Shown here piece by piece: positions 8,062 through 20,400 of a DNA stretch of 29,061 nt; within the stretch, counting starts at the first letter, position 1; every line of letters begins with the position of its first letter. Under the pieces are notes generated by a model. That model did not search any database and was not told the origin of the DNA. It saw only the letters and a list, made by a program, of their open reading frames with translations. The DNA comes from Branchiostoma floridae. Lineage: Eukaryota; Chordata; Leptocardii; Amphioxiformes; Branchiostomatidae. Location of the stretch: contig NC_049992.1 in the NCBI RefSeq assembly GCF_000003815.2, forward strand, positions 16,190,019 through 16,219,079, given 5' to 3'. Position numbers and translations under genes: made by a program.

Positions 8062-9064
8062 CCCGTGTGAAGTATTTATAGCAAAGGGGAATTTTACGAT
8101 ATCAAGAAACAAGTTATTAATTTTTCCCCCGTTGCTGTAATTGAATGTGTCCTGTTATTATTGCCTCCCAATGCTATGGTTCTGAAGTGAACAAAATTTA
8201 GGAAATAGTTGTTTGATAATAGCATTTTTGAAATGCACACGTACAATCCTTGTGTCATAAGACGCATTACTTTTCTCAGATGATCTGTTGGGTAAAGCAA
8301 TAACTGCGTATATAGATGTATGGAGTTTTGTGATATAGCAGCAAGAGAGGAAGTCCTTTTTTGTCATCATGTATATGATACAATCTTGCACCATAAAGAT
8401 TATATTTTATTACCTTATTGTTAATCTGTGTCGTATTAACAGGACTCACCCTGTTAATAAGGGTTTAAATTGTTGATCAATGGTAGGATTACAGTGAGAA
8501 TTCTGTGGTCAGAATATAGCTATCAGGGGTGCTATAGCTGCAGTCAGTGTTATGTACAAAACTGTTTCTGTTTGCTATAATAGTTACCTTTTTGTCAGGA
8601 AATTTGTTTGGACCAAAAATAGTTTTTTGGGAAGAAGTGCCTTTCTAAACTTTGGCTGTATGGAACAATTCTTTGCCTATGAATCTAAATGTATGATAAA
8701 AGGTTTTAAAAGAGATGGTAAAGTGCATATTAAGTGTGACGTTACATTGTACTTAAAGGGAACCAAGTAAATAAGTACTCAAGAATATGATATGTGGTCT
8801 TCACATGCACTTTTTAAACCCTTGTGCCTTCCTTCATACACCCTAGTGCCTTACAAAATGTTTTGTCAATTGAAGACAGTATGTTCTATTAAGTGAGCAC
8901 AGCAACTATTTTTACAACAATGTAGATATCGTATATGTATATATTTGTCTTGTGATGACATCTATAGCTGTATTGATTTTATGTACATGTTGCATCTACG
9001 TGTCATAAAAATGTCAGAAACACCCAGAAAGTTTGTTGATATCTTTACTGTCTAAAACTAAAAG
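8062..9064 (+). other. Probable 3' untranslated region and flank of the coiled-coil gene
   Basis: The sequence after the stop is AT-rich with no further exon. A perfect 10-bp stem with 6-nt loop lies at 8434-8459 (TATTAACAGG / CCTGTTAATA). No canonical AATAAA was seen before 9065; AGTAAA near 8765 is a weak candidate poly(A) signal. The real transcript end is undetermined. Confidence 0.45.
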
Positions 9065-10095
9065 TTCCATTTGAAGAATTGAATACTTTCACACTAACAT
9101 CCTTGGCATTGAATAATGCACACCAACACCACTGTCTTTTGTGCTAAATAATTTCACACTAACATCCCGCCCTGAATACTTTCACAGTACAATAACACTC
9201 CTGTCCTTGGTGCTAAATGCTTTCATTTGGCACCCCTCCCCTAAAATAGTTCACACTAACACCCATCCTTGTCATTGAATACAGTTATTTAGCACTAATA
9301 CACCTGTCCTTGGTGCTGAATGGTTTCATGCTACCATTCCCCGTTCTTGGTGCTGAATATCACATTAAGACCTACCCTTGGTAATGAATACTTTCACACT
9401 AAAATCCCTGTCCTTGGTGCTGAATACTATCACACTAACATTCCCCCATGAGTACTTTCGCAGTACAACAACACCCCTCTCCTATTCACTGAATAGTTAT
9501 TTAGCACTAATACACCTTTCCTTGGTGCTGAATACTTTCATTATAACCCCCCTCCCATGAAATAGTTTGCACCCGTCCTTGTCACTGAATACAGTTCTTT
9601 AACACTAACACACCTCCCGTGAAATAGTCCGCGCTTACACCCATCTTTGTCACTGAATACAGTTCTTTAACACTAACACGCCTGTCCTTGGTGCTGAATG
9701 CTTTTACGCTACTACCTATCCTTAGTAATGAATATTTTCACGCTACCATTCCCTATGAATAATGTCACACTAAGACCTACCCTTGGTAATGAATACTTTC
9801 ACACTAACATCCCTGTCCTTGGTGCTGAATGCTTTCATTATATCACCCCTCCCCTGAAATAGTTCGCACTAACACCCGTCCTTGTCACTGAATAAAGTTC
9901 TTTAACACTAACATGCCTGTCCTTGGTGCTGAATGCTTTCACGCTAGTACCTATCCTTGGTAATGAATACTTTCACACTAGCATCCCTGTCCTTGGTGCT
10001 GAATACTTTCACACTAAAAAATCCTATACTTTGTGCCGAATACTTCCTCACTAACATCCCTGCCCTTGGTTCTGAATGTTTTCACATTCCTGTCC
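9065..10095. repeat. Degenerate minisatellite between the two genes
   Basis: About 1 kb is built from diverged copies of a ~36-bp motif with the core CCTTGGTGCTGAATACTTTC followed by ACACTAACATCCCTGT. Variant units (GAAATAGTTCGCACTAACAC, CTTGTCACTGAATACAGTTC) are interspersed. A longer block beginning GAAATAGT near 9621 recurs near 9856, about 235 bp apart, so there is higher-order structure. Open frames inside are by-products of the repeat. No function is suggested. Confidence 0.85.
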
Positions 10096-10972
10096 CCTAT
10101 ATCTAAAACAATGGTAAACTTGTCTTTGGTGTTAATGCCTTTTACCAGAAATCATATTGCTATCCCCTAACTCCATTCACACCTATACCCTTCTTACTAA
10201 AAATCTACTATATCAGAACTCTCACCCAATACCAACAAGCAGTAATTTCGTCTTGTATCAAAGGAACCTTATATTCCATTTGACATGTACATAGAACAAA
10301 AATTTACTTGCTATCATAAGATACGACTGCAACAAAGTTGAATACATATACATTTTTGAGAAGCAGAAATTACTTGCCCAAGCACTATCTTAACATATCT
10401 GACAAGAAATTACTTGAATTGAAAAACGTCCCAGTTTTTTAGATGTCCATACATTGTATGTTGCATTTGTACTACCTGTACTAGAAAATACAGTAACCAT
10501 CATCATGTGATCATATATCGCTATAACATCATACATTTCTGTTCTGGACAAAACAATGTTACTACACTTCAGAATTCTGCTGGTGATTGTAGAATTTCCT
10601 TCTGATGGTTAAAGTACTTCTAGAGAGTACACACTTGTGTTTAGCATGGGTCCATGATAAGCAAACCACTTCGGACTGTTGCAAACAAAGCAAAAAGGTG
10701 CACCAATCTTTCACAGCTTTTTTTTTTTTCTTGCAGATAACATTACATGTAATTTGACAAAGTTGTCACTTGTGTAAAAGGTTTTTCTGGAGGAAGAATT
10801 TGTGCAGCCCATTCATGAGTTTCCAATAAACAGTTTCCTTCTATAATCTCTGTCCATACAGCACCTTACAGGACCCAAGATAACACAGCCACACATACAA
10901 GTACAGTTCACAGGATCCTGATAGCAACAGTTGGCAATAAAGTTAGTTGGACATCTCCTAATGCCCTTGTTA
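10096..10972. other. Intergenic, no gene recognised
   Basis: AT-rich DNA between the convergent genes. A strong acceptor-like tract, a T-run then CTTGCAG, occurs near 10717-10737 on the + strand, but no coding frame follows. AATAAA occurs on the + strand near 10827 and could be a distal poly(A) signal. Neither is supported further. Confidence 0.4.
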
Positions 10973-11165
10973 GGGTGCGGTTATATAGGTTGTGCGATTG
11001 TCGTACAATTTTGATACCATAGATAGATTGATACTGACATGGATCCAAAACAGCATTTTGTGTACCAAGACAGTTAAACTTTGCAGGGGACGTACATTTT
11101 TGTCCTCCGAAAAGCCCCAAAGTTAGCGACCATACGACGATCACACGACCTATGTGACCACGCCC
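10973..11165. mobile_element. PIF/Harbinger-like MITE with TTA target duplication
   Basis: The left end reads GGGTGCGGTTATATAGGT and the right end, read inward, GGGCGTGGTCACATAGGT. The similarity continues into TGTGCGATTGTCGTA against TGTGATCGTCGTA. TTA flanks both sides (10970-10972, 11166-11168), the target duplication of PIF/Harbinger elements, whose ends typically start with GGG. It is 193 bp and non-coding. Open frames crossing it are incidental. Confidence 0.7.
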
Positions 11166-11168
11166 TTA

Positions 11169-14100
11169 CACAGCAGGAAAATGGATCTAAATTACATATG
11201 CCGTAGCGATACACCCAATTAATGTTCTCTTGATCACCAAGCAATTTTTCAAGATTGACCGATGTTTGCTGGTCCCAACCCAGGTCAAATGCCATGGTGG
11301 AGTGTTTTGGCTGAAAAATATGCTTGTCTCTTATGGTTTTAAATCTGGTGACCTTCTGATGATTAATTAACAAATATAATTAACAAATATGCCCTATGCT
11401 ATTGACAGTGTGACAGGCTTAAACACTTTTGTCTGGGCACTACTACCCAATGTGGATCTCAAAAAATTCTTAACCCCTCCCTGCAGATTTCTGCTGCAAC
11501 AAATATACGGTTGGGTGCAAAGGGACACCCACAGCAGAAAGAAGGTTAACCTGATTATAAAGTATTCTCCTACTTTATTGTGAACATTCTATAATCTACA
11601 TTTTGCACATCTCTGTTCACATTTAAATCTAAAAAAAGATAGTGATATGACCGTACTACATTTATGCTCTTGAGAGAGATATGTGGTTGAAAATAGCCCT
11701 GTATAGATAGAATCTCTCAGATTTCTTGACATAGTCCTTGTCATATTTTGATCACTGTCGACTCACTATTGTCTCCTATTTTACAACTACACATTTGTAC
11801 ACGGTATGATTAACCTACCCTTCCAACAGCAGACACACAACTATCACAAAATAACATCATCGTATTCCACAGAGGACACAACTGGTGCAGCTACTTTTCT
11901 CTTTCCACATTACTGAAGCAAAATATGTCACAAAAATGTCACAACAATTGTCTCCTCTCATGATGCAATTAAAACAGTTCTGTGATACTCCTATATTAAA
12001 TTACACATAAAATCACAATGGCAACTTAATTTTTTTAATAGTCCTCCACAATTTCTTTGAAATTGTATTTTCCTTTCTTGTGTCATTCAAATAACCCACA
12101 GGGAGTGGATTATTGTTGTTGGCTTTTCTGTGTGTCTGTGAGGTCATGAAAGTCCAAATAAATTCATACATCCCAGTGTTGCTATTTCTCTGGGACTGAA
12201 AGGCTTACAAATCAGTATGGGTAAGGGGTGAAGTCTACCATGTCTGATTACCTACTTGTACTTTTTAAGATATGGAGCCTGAAGAACCAAAATGTAATTC
12301 TGCATTTTGTATTTCATTAGTAATGATCAACAAATGTCTTTTAAAAATGACAACAACCTACGTCTGTCATAAATAAAAACACAAATTCTATGACATAAGA
12401 GTTCACAGTTAAGGGACATGTTAAAAAATACAATATAAAGCCATAGAGGTCAGACTGCACTATTTCTCACTGTATCAGCCAAATCACCACTGGCGTGCTA
12501 CAAATGAAAACCTAATGTTCTTCTGGCATACCATGAAAAGACAGCATGAAACACAGGACCCATGTGCACTTTGGCGCACCCCTAATTGGAGCTTTGCACC
12601 TAATATTTTGTGCACCGGTGCACCTAGATACTTTGTATAGGCTTACGTTAAAGCACTATCATTGCACACCCAGTATACAGCATACTCTTGATACTCAAGT
12701 AAATAAGTCCAAGGCCTTTCTTCACCAAAGGTAGCCATTAGAATTTCACAATGTCATTCCATTTCTAAAGAGGAGCAGGTTAATAACAAGGTTGTGCATC
12801 CCAAATTTTGTGAGCACGTAATCTTTTATGCTAGGTACACCAGTGCATCTTTTCAAAGAAATGAATTCTTGACTTAAAATAACAGGACTATTCAGAATAA
12901 AACCAAAATAAAATACTTCCAGAAACTTACCAAGTTAAAACTAGATCTCTTCAAATTCTCTCTTTTCTGAACCTTGTAAACATTTGTAAACAAGTGCAAA
13001 ATACTAAATACACATAAGATGTACATATAAACATTTCTGTTTACAAGCTTTAATCTTTACTAAAACAATGCAACTAAAACAAATACTGAATACTTATATC
13101 TGAGAAATACCTTCAAATTCTAAAATCAATATTGTCCTCCAAACTGTTTAATTTCATCATTGTGGATATGTACAAAACTTGAAAATAGAAGAGCTGTATT
13201 ATGATTGTCCATATATAACACAGCAAACTTTCACATGTGTATCACTCTTGGTGTAACATATACCTTCTGTAGGGGTTCTCAGGCATCAAGTTGGAGATAG
13301 GACAGTATGTTTAATACCTTTATGGGTAAGTATTCTGATGCTGAAATGACAAAAGTGAACAATACTAACTGACACTACCAGCTTTCTTGTGTATCTGGAC
13401 TGATAGGAATACATTGGCACTAAAAAAAGCAAGACAAGAAAGCAGTCTTACCATAGATAAATACAGCACACTCTATGTACAAGCAATTATTGTCCATGTA
13501 TCAACTTTCTACTACAAATCTCTTGGACAAATAAACTCACAGTCAGGAATATCTACATCACACTTTGATAAGGGAAGGAAGGAAGGGGTGCTATGCCAAC
13601 TTGGGCCACAAGGTGGCACTTTTGTCTTACTCTTACAAAGAGTACTGTAGCTTGCACAGTGGCTATAATACAATATGCTGCAAATGGCTAATTTTCTCAA
13701 CAGATTTCCACCAACACTGCAGCTATCTATAGTAATGGACAGTTTGTTTTCTCCAAAAAGTTTGATACTGACAGCTCTCAATTAGTCTTCATTTACATAT
13801 TAGGAATCATATTTGTTTGTAGTCTTGAGTATAGATCAACTAACATGACGGATTTCTCCCAGAATGTTTGTTTTTACCCATCAAACAGCTTCATATCAGT
13901 TGTATCTTTGTATCTTACCATAAGTGGCATAAACTTGAGTACTACATAAAGGGTTTTGACAATCATGCTTGACTGCTGTTTATGCAGAAAATGCAGTAGA
14001 ATCATTAAGATGATACCTTTGTTTTTGGTATTAATAGATTGACTTTACCGGTAACAGTAGATATTTGATTTCTCCAAATCTGGTGTCAAAGAATGCACCC

Positions 14101-14176
14101 CTCACTTCCTTCCCTGCCAAAAGCTTTAATCTGTTGCATAACTTAAGAGAACCCAGAGCTACAGCTCTCCCGCTGG
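11169..14176. other. Intergenic / probable 3' UTR of the zinc-finger gene
   Basis: No coding exon was recognised in this AT-rich stretch. For the - strand gene, an ATTAAA variant poly(A) signal lies at 14125-14130 (47 nt past the stop), and a canonical AATAAA on the - strand lies at 11574-11579. Which is used cannot be decided here. A short palindrome, GTGCACCGGTGCAC, lies near 12612-12625. Confidence 0.4.
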
Positions 14177-14442
14177 TCATGTGGGCACCGCCGGCACGTC
14201 CGTTTTCTTAGCAGCAGCATTCTTGGCGCGGTGCTTTTTGCTCTCCTGGTGTTGTCGGAACTGGGCCTCCGAGTTCAGCGTCAGGTTGCACGCCGCGCAG
14301 TAGAACTTCCCCGATGGTGTTATGCAGTTCAGGAGGTCCTTGGGCACCCTGGGGGGCTTGGTCGCTGGAGGGGAGGGGGCAGGGGAGGATGCTGGCACAA
14401 ACGTTGGCCCCACGGGGAAAAGTGGAGTTCCTACCCTGCCAT
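14177..14442 (-). CDS. ZNF385-like gene, last exon (finger 4 and stop)
   Basis: The exon starts after GTGTTGTACAG on the - strand with two bases completing a split Asn codon. It ends at TGA (14177-14179). It has 266 bases, 88 codons including the stop. A Pro/Ala/Ser-rich linker ([20 protein letters not shown]) precedes finger 4, [10 protein letters not shown]...H-x5-H, followed by a short Lys/Ala tail and DVPAVPT. The finger sits about 30 residues from the C-terminus. GC content is clearly above the flanks. Confidence 0.88.
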
Positions 14443-17400
14443 CTGTACAACACAGACACAGACAATTTCCCATTTATACGTTTGTGAAGGTTAGACATCC
14501 AGGATAAGATAAAAAGATGATGGTTCAAACTCTTCTTCTGGATAATATCAAAATTTTATTGATCAGACGNNNNNNNNNNNNNNNNNNNNNNNNNNNNNNN
14601 NNNNNNNNNNNNNNNNNNNNNNNNNNNNNNNNNNNNNNNNNNNNNNNNNNNNNNNNNNNNNNNNNNNNNNNNNNNNNNNNNNNNNNNNNNNNNNNNNNNN
14701 NNNNNNNNNNNNNNNNNNNNNNNNNNNNNNATCTTCGAACGTCTGAATAAATTTTGATATTATCCAGAAGAAGAGTTTGAACCATCATCTATTTAATTTC
14801 CCATTTAGTTTGAGACAGTTCTTTACAATCAAGCAATGGCAAAAAAGTGTTTTGTTTCTTCAAACCTATTTGATGATGCAATGAAGGTTTGACATCCAGG
14901 AACAAAACATATATAACAGAAAGATTGAGACAACTGGATAAGATCTCTGACAGTAACAGAGTCAGATGTTTTGGACAGCATCCACTGTCCTTTCATAGAT
15001 AGACGGTGGATGCTGTCTAAAACATCTGCCTCTGGGACCCGTCTCTAGTTGTACGACTTATTGTTATGTATGTTTGAAGATTGTTTTGCTTATGTGGCAG
15101 TCACACAGCAGGAAAATCAACTGGTTGAAGAGTGCACAAGCTCTGAGTGACATTTTTGGCAGTAATGCGCCTGGTGTTCTCTTGATCACCATGTAACTTT
15201 TAGGGATTAGCTAATGTGGAAAGGAAAGAAAGGAAAGTGATCTCAATCCAGTTTAGCTCACTGAACAGCAAGTCTTCCACTGGTCATGACATAGAGGGCA
15301 AATGTAATGTACAGTACTCATTGCACCAGGGAAATTCCCCAAACTCTTAACGACAAGCTTTCCGGCAGCATGCACTATCGGGTGAGTGACACAGCCGAAA
15401 TCAAACTCACTGCTTCTAGTCCAGAGACAGGGCCATTAACCACTGGACTATGCGTGCTAACAGGGAGTCCCACACATGCACGTACTTGTAGCACACCTGC
15501 ACTTACTTGTGTCAGCCCCAGCCCAGCGCCCCCGCAGTGCCTGCGACGTCTGCTTGTCCAGCGTGGCCTTCCGTTGGTGCTTCATACTGGACAGATGGCT
15601 TTCCAACTGAGTCTGGGAGTTTAGGTAGATATTGCACGTCTGGCACAAGAACTGCGACTTTTGCCTACAAAGGACAGGGGGCAAAGAAAACTTGGATAAA
15701 GAAGGTTTACGTGTGTTGGATTCAAGTGCAGCAAACAGACCAAACGATTGCTTTGGATCCCATTAAGTCATGCTGCATCGTTCTGGAAAAGGGGTCGCAC
15801 TCATCCAACTCAAGTAAATTCTTGTTTATCCAATTTTTCTTTGAGAGGAAAAAAATCATAAGATGAAGAATGCAACGTATGGATATAATGTCTAACATTA
15901 GCACAACCAGCCTAGTAGACTCTTAGATCTCGAAGTCCATTTGTATGGTAATGTCAAGAGCTGAGATCAATGAATTAAACAACAGGAACACCTATTAGCT
16001 ACTCCAAGGATAGCTATCTTTATGAAGTCCATCAAATAGCAGCCACATGTTTATGTCCTTCAAAAATATCCTCTTTTTAAGTCCATCAAAAAACAGCCAA
16101 CTTTTTATGTCCATCAAAAAATAGTAAAAAATGTCAAACAAATCAAGTATGCTTTTTTAACTCCATTCAGAAATAGATATTTTTAAGCCCATTGAAAAAT
16201 GACAATTTTCTTAAGTCCATCAACAGCTTAGTACTTTAATAGTCCATCAAGGAATAGTCATTCATTTTTATCAAAGGCACATGCAGGACGCTTTTTTCAA
16301 CAATCTCTTTTAATCAGCATGTGCTGCTTGCTCTTTCAGATCACAGCTTACCCTCCATTACCATTCAGTGATACAAATAGGACTCCCGTCTGCTTTCCAC
16401 AGGCAGACCATTAGGAGTTTGCCATCCAGAACAGATAGAGAATGGCTGGAGCTGATATATTGTCTCAACAGAGGCATCCTGTAATGGGAAGGCTGGACAG
16501 GCCATGAAAGCTGATGATAATGGTACGTGACAAAACTGTTCTTATCTCTACCGGAGCCATTTACTGTGCAGTCCGGGCTAGCAGATAAATTGCCCGAAAG
16601 CAAAATTTCATGTGGAAGGGTGCTTTGGAGGTCAAGGCGGGACCGCCCTTTGGTCCGTGTAGTTCTTGATCAACTTAGATAAACTGGGGAAAAACGTAGG
16701 TCATCTCAGCTGTATTAGATTCTAATTCTTGGTGGAAAGTACTTGCAACTAATCTTTTAACCTAATATACCTGTGGAGCAGGCTATTGCCACTTACAAAG
16801 TCTGTCGTTGCACAGAAGCCCAAAAATAAGCAATCTTGTACGTACCCAACAGTTTGATTCACATACATCACATAATGAAAAGTATGAATCATTCACAGTT
16901 TTATAAATGTTAAAGCGGCAAGTGAGATGTACCTTGTAGCTGCCCCGGTGCCGTCTTGTCTGTTCTGTGCTGCCATGAGAGCCTTTAACCGCTTGGCGTG
17001 AGGCTTGCCCTGGTAGTGTGACTGAGCGTGGACGGCAGAGTTGAACGTCACCCCGCAGATTTTACAGTAGTCGAACCGACTGGGGTCTTCGCTCACTTCT
17101 GCGTCCGCCGCTTCCCCTGCTGCTTCCTGGGTTAACACATAGGTTCATCTGTGTTGTCTTGCATAGCCCTAGTTCACCTTTATCCACAGGGTAACCTATT
17201 TCCGTTGATATTAAATACAGCATATCAAGGGATATAAAGTCGACCGACAGTGGTTTCAAACTGCAATACAATCAAAATACTGCTATGTGAAACCACCGAT
17301 TTGATGTCCCTAAATATACTGTTTTTAAAGCAACGGATATAGGTTACCCCACATACAAAGGCGAACTATCATTACACGTAACGTTATGTATGGGGAAGGT

Positions 17401-20400
17401 TATTATCTTTAAATATCAATTACAAAAAGTACATGTAGTGTAGTCCATAGATGACATAAAAGTCCAAATACACTACTGAAAAGTTACAAAATACATGTAT
17501 ATTGATCAGAAATACTCTTGTCATGTATAATTTGTACATTTGCATGTATTGTACCACCACCAAACCACCCATGATTTTGGAAAACCCTCCCCTGAAAGGG
17601 TTAAGATTACATATTTCAGGGCACAAAGTTTTTTACTGAACAGATATGTGACAATGTTTTTTCTTTGCAACTTAAACAGATTCTGACTGGAGGGAGCTTA
17701 GAGTGCTCCAACTACAGCTGACAGTTACACAACAAAAAACTGCCATGAGGTTCACCACAAATAATGATTCCTACAGCTTTATTTTACAAGTTTTACAATT
17801 AAGTGTTCATGTCAAATGTCACCGTCACTGATCTTTTTTTTTATGTTTCATCATTATTAATGATAATGACCTAAAGAAAGGTCTAAGAACATTTTCATAA
17901 AAAAGTGTTGTATTGAAAAGATTTTTCAAGAAACCAACATTTTTGAGCAATTTGGGTGAGAAACTAGGTAAAGTAAAGATGTTTTCCCATGAACTATTGA
18001 AAAATGAATTCCACATAATGTATACAAACAGATTTAGACTTCAACTGATGCAGAATTACTGTATCAACCAACTGTGCTGCAGCTCTTAATTCTTATATGC
18101 ATGCAAGCTTTAATGGATAACCAAACTTTTGATTTAGTGGTATGATAATAATTATATAATTGTTTTTGGACTGAAGAAAACCATTTGAGCCTCTCTAGCT
18201 ACATGTATCTACAGTCCATAAAGAAACAACTCAGTTGCCACTGACTCAAAACATTTGTTGAAGAAAACCACGTACTCCATCTTGACCATTTGTGGAAGCC
18301 TCATGTCAATTTTTTGCAGTGTAAACAAAGGGTGAAGTGCTACCTTCTCAGGGGAACATGTAGGTGGCGCTACAGTTGCAGTCTCACTCTCATCGTCCTG
18401 TAGACACGGAAAGGTTTGTTTGAATTTTAGCAATCGATAATGGAACATAAGGGTTCAACATTTGTGTGGTCTGGTAGGGCCACTTATGCATGATTCGCAT
18501 AATGTACTAAGTCTTTTACATGAATTTGTATCACTAACACAATTGGACAAAAAAATCTACACAGAGCTCTACTATTAAAAAGGTGGTTCTATGAATAAGG
18601 TTGTGGATATCAGCTGTGAAATGTTAGTTATAAAAACTTATATCCATAAAAATTACCAATACAAATGTACAGTTTATGGACAAGAAACACCTTGCTTAGG
18701 TCCTTTCCAATTACTCCTCAGTTATCAATTTCAAACCTTACAAATTTGAAATTGCAGTCAGTTCTCTGTGTTTTTCTGCAGGAAATAAAAGCTGGCCATT
18801 ACCGCTAATAGTATCCAGGAAAATGGCCCTTTCACCATTTAGACCAAGGCTACGGGAGTGAGAAGTTAATGAAAATTTAAGTGCTATCGCCAGTGGTAAT
18901 GAAGTCAAATCTCTTCCATAAAAATGCCCCGCCGTTGAAAACAGTCCATTTGTGCTGGCAGTAACAGTCTAAGTGTCCACCATTTTCGCTGATTTGTAGC
19001 AAAGGGGCTGGCAGGACAGTTCCATCATCGCAACTAAATACTCCCAATGCCGATCCTCCTCTATTGTCAAGAGAGGTGGATTTTAGATCCCACAGTGCTC
19101 CATTGGCAATAAGTTGAATAACTCTTTATCCTTATAAACACTCTAGCTGCTCTGGTGCCACTGTTGGATTCAGCTTCAGCTTCATACATAGCACTCCATG
19201 TATAGATTCAAAGAATTCCACCATATACAAAATGTAAAGCTGTGGAAAGAGTAAGGGCATTACATGTACAGAAGTGATGTTTATAGACTGAACTATACGT
19301 CCTTGGTCTAAGCTATACATTACCGCTGCAAGCTATACAACATTGCACTTAGCTGAGAACATTTAGTTACTGTATCTCTGTTGGTAATTTGTCCCACCTA
19401 GATGTGCTTGGCAGCTTAAAAAGAAATTTCTCCTCTCTTCATTGCACCATAAATGTGCCAAGCAATTCAGTAAAGCAGCAGGGCTCACCAACATATACAA
19501 TGTAATATGTACATTTTGTACTGGCACACAAATAAAAGTTGTGCAGTTATTTTATTGTAGCATAACTTTCCTGAAACTTGTATCCACAAAACTGAGTTTA
19601 ACATTCATCAATATTGACTACCTAATGCAGAAGTAATGTATTTGTCTCACATTTGTAGAGTTATGGGAGATGTTGATTACTGGATCCAATACCAGTCTCT
19701 AAATTCTGGCTACAAACTCTTGCTTGACAGTCAGACTTTTTTGAAAATCTATCCTGCAACAGTTTTCCAGTAAAGTTCCACATAATTTGTTGCCTCGTTT
19801 GTCTTCCTTAACATGTGGCGCAGCTATTATCTGCAAGATTTACCTGCACCAAACTTGTAATTCTGGCGCCGTCTCTGGCAATAACACTGTGATACATGGC
19901 CAACATAAATGCTGCCGTGTACTGCATAAATTCACCTCACCTTGCACTTAATCATTTGCAGCAGGTACTCGTTCAAAATATCAAACAGACAAAATCTGAT
20001 GAAAACGCTATTGGCCCAGGACGGATTTGACGAGTCTAGAAAAATGCCCCAAGGTTTTCTATGGCATTTATGGTAACAATCTATCCAATTAGAGTGAATC
20101 CTTAGGCTTGCTGAAAAGGACAAAACTTCACATCAAAAATTCTAGCACAGGAGGTCATGTAGATGTATGAGATTTTCCACAGAAGCTGAAAGGCTTCAAA
20201 AGCAGAGCTACACAATGTACATGTAACGTTCAGAGCTATATGTAACGTTATTTGTCACAAGAAAACTGTTGGAAAAGTGTGATATTTGTCACTCTAAGGT
20301 TTCATTAGTCACAAAATAGAATGTGGGGCATTACAGTGTCATGAATCAATTGAAGAGACATATTGAGGGCTCAGACTTAGAAGTGTGCAAATTTACCTAT

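Noticed and set aside
10717-10760. Strong plus-strand splice acceptor (T-run then CTTGCAG)
   Set aside because: No open coding frame or matching upstream exon follows; probably a chance T-run in intergenic DNA.
11074-11373. 99-aa minus-strand frame
   Set aside because: Crosses the PIF/Harbinger-like MITE; no domain, splice support or recognisable family.
14208-14528. Alternative minus-strand and plus-strand frames over the last zinc-finger exon
   Set aside because: Shifted or antisense frames of the finger 4 exon; they destroy the C-x2-C-x12-H-x5-H pattern.
14517-14788. Frames spanning the N gap on both strands
   Set aside because: The identical starts arise from the inverted repeat and the middle is unknown sequence.
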